Shown here: piece after piece, positions 59,244-64,000 of the stretch | Position numbering within the stretch: the first letter of the stretch is position 1 | How the letters are laid out: each line of letters opens with the position of its first letter | NCBI RefSeq assembly: GCF_004210375.1 | Contig: NC_134830.1 | Coordinates: forward strand, 64,520,326 to 64,584,325 | Reading direction: 5' to 3' | DNA length: 64,000 bases | DNA from: Tachypleus tridentatus | Lineage: Eukaryota; Arthropoda; Merostomata; Xiphosura; Limulidae | Notes under the pieces: model-generated | Databases searched by the model: none | Seen by the model: the letters and a program-made list of their open reading frames with translations, nothing else | Told to the model about the DNA's origin: nothing | Made by a program: the position numbers and the translations under genes

Positions 59244-59495
59244 GTTTTTTTATTTGAATTTCGCGCAAAGCGACAGAAGGGCTATCTGCGATAGCCGTCC
59301 CTAATTTAGCAGTGTAAGACTAAAGGGAAAACAGCCATTTATCACCCCCTACCGCCAATTTTTGGGCTACTCTTTTACCAACGAATAATAGGACTAACCG
59401 TCACATTATAACGCCCTCATGTCTGAAAGGGAGAGCATGTTTGGTGTGACGAAGATTCGAACACGCTACCCTCGGATTACGAGTCGAGTGCCTCT
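59244..59495 (-). mobile_element. Type A SINE, truncated head
   Basis: Minus copy that stops at gagtcgagtgcctctta, before the box A part. Confidence 0.88.
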
Positions 59496-59499
59496 TATT

Positions 59500-62160
59500 G
59501 TGAGGGTCATAAATCTATATTCCATTACAAACATTAAAATTGTAACTGAATGTAGGAAAAACATATTGAATATGCAATAGGAAGTTTAATCATTTTGTAC
59601 AAAATCACAGTGTTCTAAATTAATCAATACAAAAACTAACTGCAGTAGTATTTCATCATTATTTTAAATTTTACTTCTGTAAACAAAGGAAATACAATCG
59701 TAAGAAGTTCAAAATAATTGCCAATTAGGTTAAGCCTTTTTTAATGTTTATTACATATAATGTTACAAAAGCAAAAATAGAAACATTAAGTAACACAATA
59801 TGTAATTTGTCATATACACAGTCAGCCACTATTTTTCAAACATCTTAGATGAAATAAGCCACCGATATTATAACTAATTATAAATGGTCAAATTAGAGAT
59901 GAGAAGTTCGTAGGTATGAGAAATAATAATAATGGCAGTTAACATGTTTAAGGAAAAACAAACAGTAGTTTTAAATATGTTCCTTTCTCATGGGTAGAGC
60001 ACAGCATTATATTAGAAATTCTATAAAACCATTGCTCTTAGAACATTTGCACTACCTATTTAACAATCGGTAATTCTCAGTACAAAATAAATGTGATTTT
60101 ATCCTTGAGTTATCACTTGACTTACTGGTGGAAATATCACTTTCTATTTGTATATAGTGGGCTCCACCTTACAGGGATCTTTCCCACGAAAAAGTGCATG
60201 CGATACTTTAGTTGAATGACCCATTTCAATAGGTAACAAAGATGGGAAAAAATAGTGCCTCAATTGAAAAGCTTTCTATTTTAAGATTACATACTATGTA
60301 AGTTTGAAAATTTCAAAATAAATTAAGGAAACATGAAGGATGAAGTATGCTTGCATATCAGAGAAATTATATTTATGTAAAACTGTAATACTGTGTGTTG
60401 TATTTGTCCTTTTAAAGAAATCAAACCTCAAAATAGATCATGAGATCATCATTCGTTCTATTACACGTTTTCCATGAAGTGGAAGAATACAATAATAATG
60501 AAGCACCTCGTGTATTTGTTTTCAAATTATTGTTCTACACTGAGTGCGTTTAAAGATAAAATACGACCCTATTTACCAAATGGTACGCTTTCAGTCACAT
60601 TAAGTTCGTACAATGTATGTTGTAAGAACAGATGAAACAAAGTTTCTTTGCTTGTATATGTAAAGTACCATAACAGTTTTGTACTGGTGTGATTATAAGT
60701 GTTTCTATCCTTTCTGCTGTTGAAAGAATTGTTCAAATAGCATGTTACTTCATGTTTATTGCAACTTTAAATACTATTCAACAGCTTTTTTGCTCAGTTA
60801 GTTACCATAAGTTTTTTAGCGCCATTCGCGGTTCTTTTAGACTGTTTATCTTGAAAGTCTCTTTTATAAACTTATTTTAACAGCTATTCAAGCAATGTTC
60901 TCTACTGGAAAGACAGTCACTCACCATGATGTCCAGTTGAAAACTAGAGAAATATTTACTGTTACTATTGATAGGATTTATGCAATCGCATGACACATTA
61001 CATGATTTGTCTATTTTGTGTAAACAAGTAAATGAAGAGTTCTGGATTTAGTAATACAATTTCTTTTCTGGTATTGATTATATTTGCATTCCTATAGTTG
61101 AATCTTGGAGATGTTTGTCTACATATATCCCAGTAATAGAGTTTAACGGATTTACTATTATACGTTTATTTTGATACTTATTTTAGTTTCAGCATGGTTT
61201 TTATGCGTGTGAGGTACTTTGTTGGATGTGTATTGCGCAAGTCCGGCCTGTTCTCCAAATGTATAGAAGATTCTCGAAAGTAAGAATCGACAATGTGTGC
61301 TTTCGAATATTGTTAAGCGTTCTAGAATCTCGCCGTAAACTATATAAAACAACGCCCCAAGAGACAGTATTAATATTGTTGGTTAGCTACAGTCAGTATA
61401 CTATAAGTCTTGGAAACTAAAATTGTAGGCAGCGCTTATTAATCACGAAACTACAGAATTTGACCAGAAATAAGAAACCGTTGAACTTCAGTGAATTAAT
61501 TTCGGACGTTAGTATTTCTACGAGTACATTAAATATCTTCATCGGTAAAAAGTTAGCAACGTGAGTTAGCGAGGTGTAACAGTATCCACTCAGAAGTAAT
61601 TTGCTCATTGTGGACCTGGATCGTTTATAAAAGATTCAGTTCTAGACCAAATATAAGACTCAGCATTGTTTGTAATAACATTATTTGTAATGACTATTAT
61701 TATAAAATGTATTGTTTTTTGTATATTAAAATATATTTTGTGTTATGAAAGAAAATTGTGTGTATCAATCTTGTTGGCAAATATGAAAAATTCGAGATAT
61801 ATTACCACTTCATTAACTTCTAAATTCAAATTCAAATTTCCGGCTATTCGAAATCTTAATATGTAACGTACGTATCATAATAAATAAAAAACACGTCTGA
61901 AATAAATTATAATACGTGACAAGTTGTTATGGTGTAATCGCTTTATCAAGCTAGAGAAGCATGATTATAACTAACATACTTCTCATTGGACATTAATATG
62001 AGGCCAGTTGTATTTTTAACACTGCATTCTACATTTAGTCCCTTGAAGGTACTGAAAAAATATAGTGTATAATAATAGTATGATATATAAAACCATACTA
62101 TCTTTTTCATGAGCTCGTCGGTCTGGCTGAGACTGCAAGAACTGCTATTGTAACAAAAAT
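59500..62160. other. Intergenic, nothing recognised
   Basis: AT-rich DNA of 2.7 kb. Open frames of 60-66 residues show no known domain. No RNA genes or repeats stood out. Confidence 0.45.
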
Positions 62161-62165
62161 CTTGT

Positions 62166-62555
62166 GGCCCGACATGGCCAGGTTGGTTAAGGCGTTCGAC
62201 TCGTAATCTGAGTCACGGGTTCGAATCCACGTCGCACCACTCGTACTTCTTCTTTCAGCCGTTGGGGCGTTATAATGTGACGGCCAATCCCATTATTCGT
62301 TGGTAAAAGAGTAGTCCAAGAGTTGGCGTTGGGTGATGATGACTAGCTACCTTCCCTCTAGTCTTACACTGCAAAATTAAGGACGGCTAGCACAGATAGC
62401 CCTCGTGTAGCTTTGTGCGAAATTCAAAAACAAACAAGAAGGACGGCTGGCGCAGATAGCCCTCGTGTAGCTTTGTGCGAAATTCAAAAACAAACAACAA
62501 GGATGGCTGGCGCAGATAGCCCTTGAGTAGATTTGTGCGAAATTGAAAACAAAAA
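62166..62555 (+). mobile_element. Type A SINE with triplicated 3' tail
   Basis: A full copy starts ggcccgacatggccagg. Its last 60 bp (aaggacggct...caaaaacaaacaa) then occur three times in tandem (about 62380-62555). The minus-strand open frame over the tail repeats is a by-product. Confidence 0.92.
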
Positions 62556-62639
62556 GTTTATGTAAACAATGATTTGACCACAACTGTGTTTGTTTTGGCC
62601 TGGGCAGCTTGGTTAGCTTTGGACTCAATGATACTCCTC

Positions 62640-63255
62640 ATTGACCGCAGATAAAAAACATAGTTCTTGAATATCCCGGAGAGACTTGATATAGAATGTA
62701 ATGTTGAAAATATAATAGGCCTAATACTAATGTCTAATGATAAATAAATTAATTATAAGCTATATTACTGTTATTAGAGACTTCGTATTATGTAGGAGGT
62801 ACGTTGAGAATTATTACAACACACTTTAAAATAAGGATAAGTTCCTAAAACTACTTTCATTTCTGTATGAGTTTTGTTTTATTATACACCATAAATTTTG
62901 CAATAACTAATAAACAAATGCTATAAGTTTGTAACCTTAAAATATTTATAGAATTTTTACATCTCACTGAAAAACCATTAATTTTACTTTTTTGAATAAT
63001 CAAACATAACGAAATACGTTTTCGAAATCTAACAATGTTTTCAGTCAAATAATTTAAAGTAATGGTAAGAAAACAACAATGCAACTGCAATTCTAAATCA
63101 GTATAAAATGAATCACAATTCTTCTTTTTAATGAAGTGTGTTAATTTGTTTTACTTATTTAGCATGCATTTTGCAATAAGAACGGCAATTAATTTGAAAG
63201 CTATGGAATTCTGTAAAAACAATTCAATATTTAGATCAAATCAAAATCATTTTTC
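62640..63255. other. Intergenic, nothing recognised
   Basis: AT-rich; no gene or element recognised. Confidence 0.5.
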
Positions 63256-63260
63256 TTATT

Positions 63261-63515
63261 GTTTGTTTCGAATTTCGCGCAAAGCTACACAAGAGCTATC
63301 TGCGCTAGTCGTCCCTAATTTAGCAGTGTAAGACTAGAGGGAAGGCAGCTAGTCATCATCACCCACCGCCAACTCTTGGACTACTCTTTTATCAAAGAAT
63401 AGTGGGATTGATTGTAACATTATAACGCTTCCACGCCTGAAAAGACGAACATGTTTGGTGGGACGAGTACTCAGATTACGAGTCGAGTGCCTTAACCACC
63501 TGGCCATGCCGGGTC
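63261..63515 (-). mobile_element. Type A tRNA-derived SINE
   Basis: Minus copy with a shortened head: about 20 bases around box B are missing before gattacgagtcgagtgcctt. Confidence 0.88.
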
Positions 63516-64000
63516 ACAATTTTCTTTTATTAAAAATTCCTGACATTTAATAACACGATGGTCAACTCTCACCCAATTTAAGCAAATTGTTTATCTGTCG
63601 TTAAATACATTTATTTGACTTTTTATATTGGAGTAATTTAAATTCATTCTTTCATGAGAAGTAGAGAGTTTTCTAATAGTTTATTCGTTAATAACCTTCT
63701 GATTTATATTTGATAATAAAAATAATAAATATGAAATGAATGGACTCCTAGTTAATTCTTTTGCTTCATTATAGAAATTACATATGGTAGAAAATTATGT
63801 TATTACGAAAAAGAAATCTTTATTTAAGAATATCATAAAAAGACGGATACGTAAATATAAATAAATAAAATCTTAAGAAGTCAAAATCGATGATATCATT
63901 TGAAATTGAAAAGAGTGTGATGACAAATTTTCTTTCACTTGCACCTGAACAACTGTTCATGATGCTTTAATTAGTTTTAACCAAATAGCTGTAACACAGA
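63516..64000. other. Intergenic, nothing recognised
   Basis: AT-rich end of the window without recognisable features. Confidence 0.5.

Noticed and set aside
62377..62628. 83-residue minus frame with repeated NFAQSYTRAICASRP segments
   Set aside because: The protein repeat comes from the triplicated SINE tail; similar frames appear in other SINE copies (for example 10401 and 21762).

Overview
The window looks like AT-rich animal nuclear DNA: long introns, GT-AG splice sites, many tRNA-derived SINEs, and degraded LINE, Penelope-like, Tc1/mariner and hAT elements. There are no operons, no ribosome-binding sites and no long open bacterial-style genes. An arthropod is the best guess. My impression from the SINE sequences is a chelicerate, possibly a horseshoe crab, but this rests on recall and is not proven by the sequence.

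One gene dominates the window. On the + strand from 5318 to 45608 I could assemble 14 exons whose reading frame stays open across every junction. The coding length is 2,052 nt, or 683 residues plus stop. The product is a type I membrane receptor: signal peptide, four tandem C-type lectin-like domains (CTLDs), a short stem, one transmembrane helix and a 38-residue cytoplasmic tail. The tail has an FxNxxY motif of the kind used for endocytosis by mannose-receptor and LDL-receptor family proteins. It lacks the ricin-type and fibronectin-II domains of the vertebrate mannose receptor. Only CTLD1 keeps the full EPN + WND sugar/calcium signature; the other three are altered.

Region by region: 1-5317 is upstream DNA with a 27-bp minisatellite (1795-3108), SINEs and a small hAT-like MITE. 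5318-45608 is the receptor gene, about 95% intron, with at least 20 SINEs, a deleted mariner, a Penelope-like element nested inside a Tc1 element, LINE fragments, a second Tc1-like relic, and a nearly perfect 38-bp minisatellite in intron 11. 45609-64000 is downstream DNA with a Penelope GIY-YIG relic, SINEs, several diverged repeat pairs, one possible isolated cysteine-rich exon (52381-52552) and a broken hAT transposase of ZMYM1-like type (57037-58690). I found no other intact protein gene, no rRNA gene and no credible functional tRNA gene.

All domain and element assignments were made by reading translations by eye. No database search was run.
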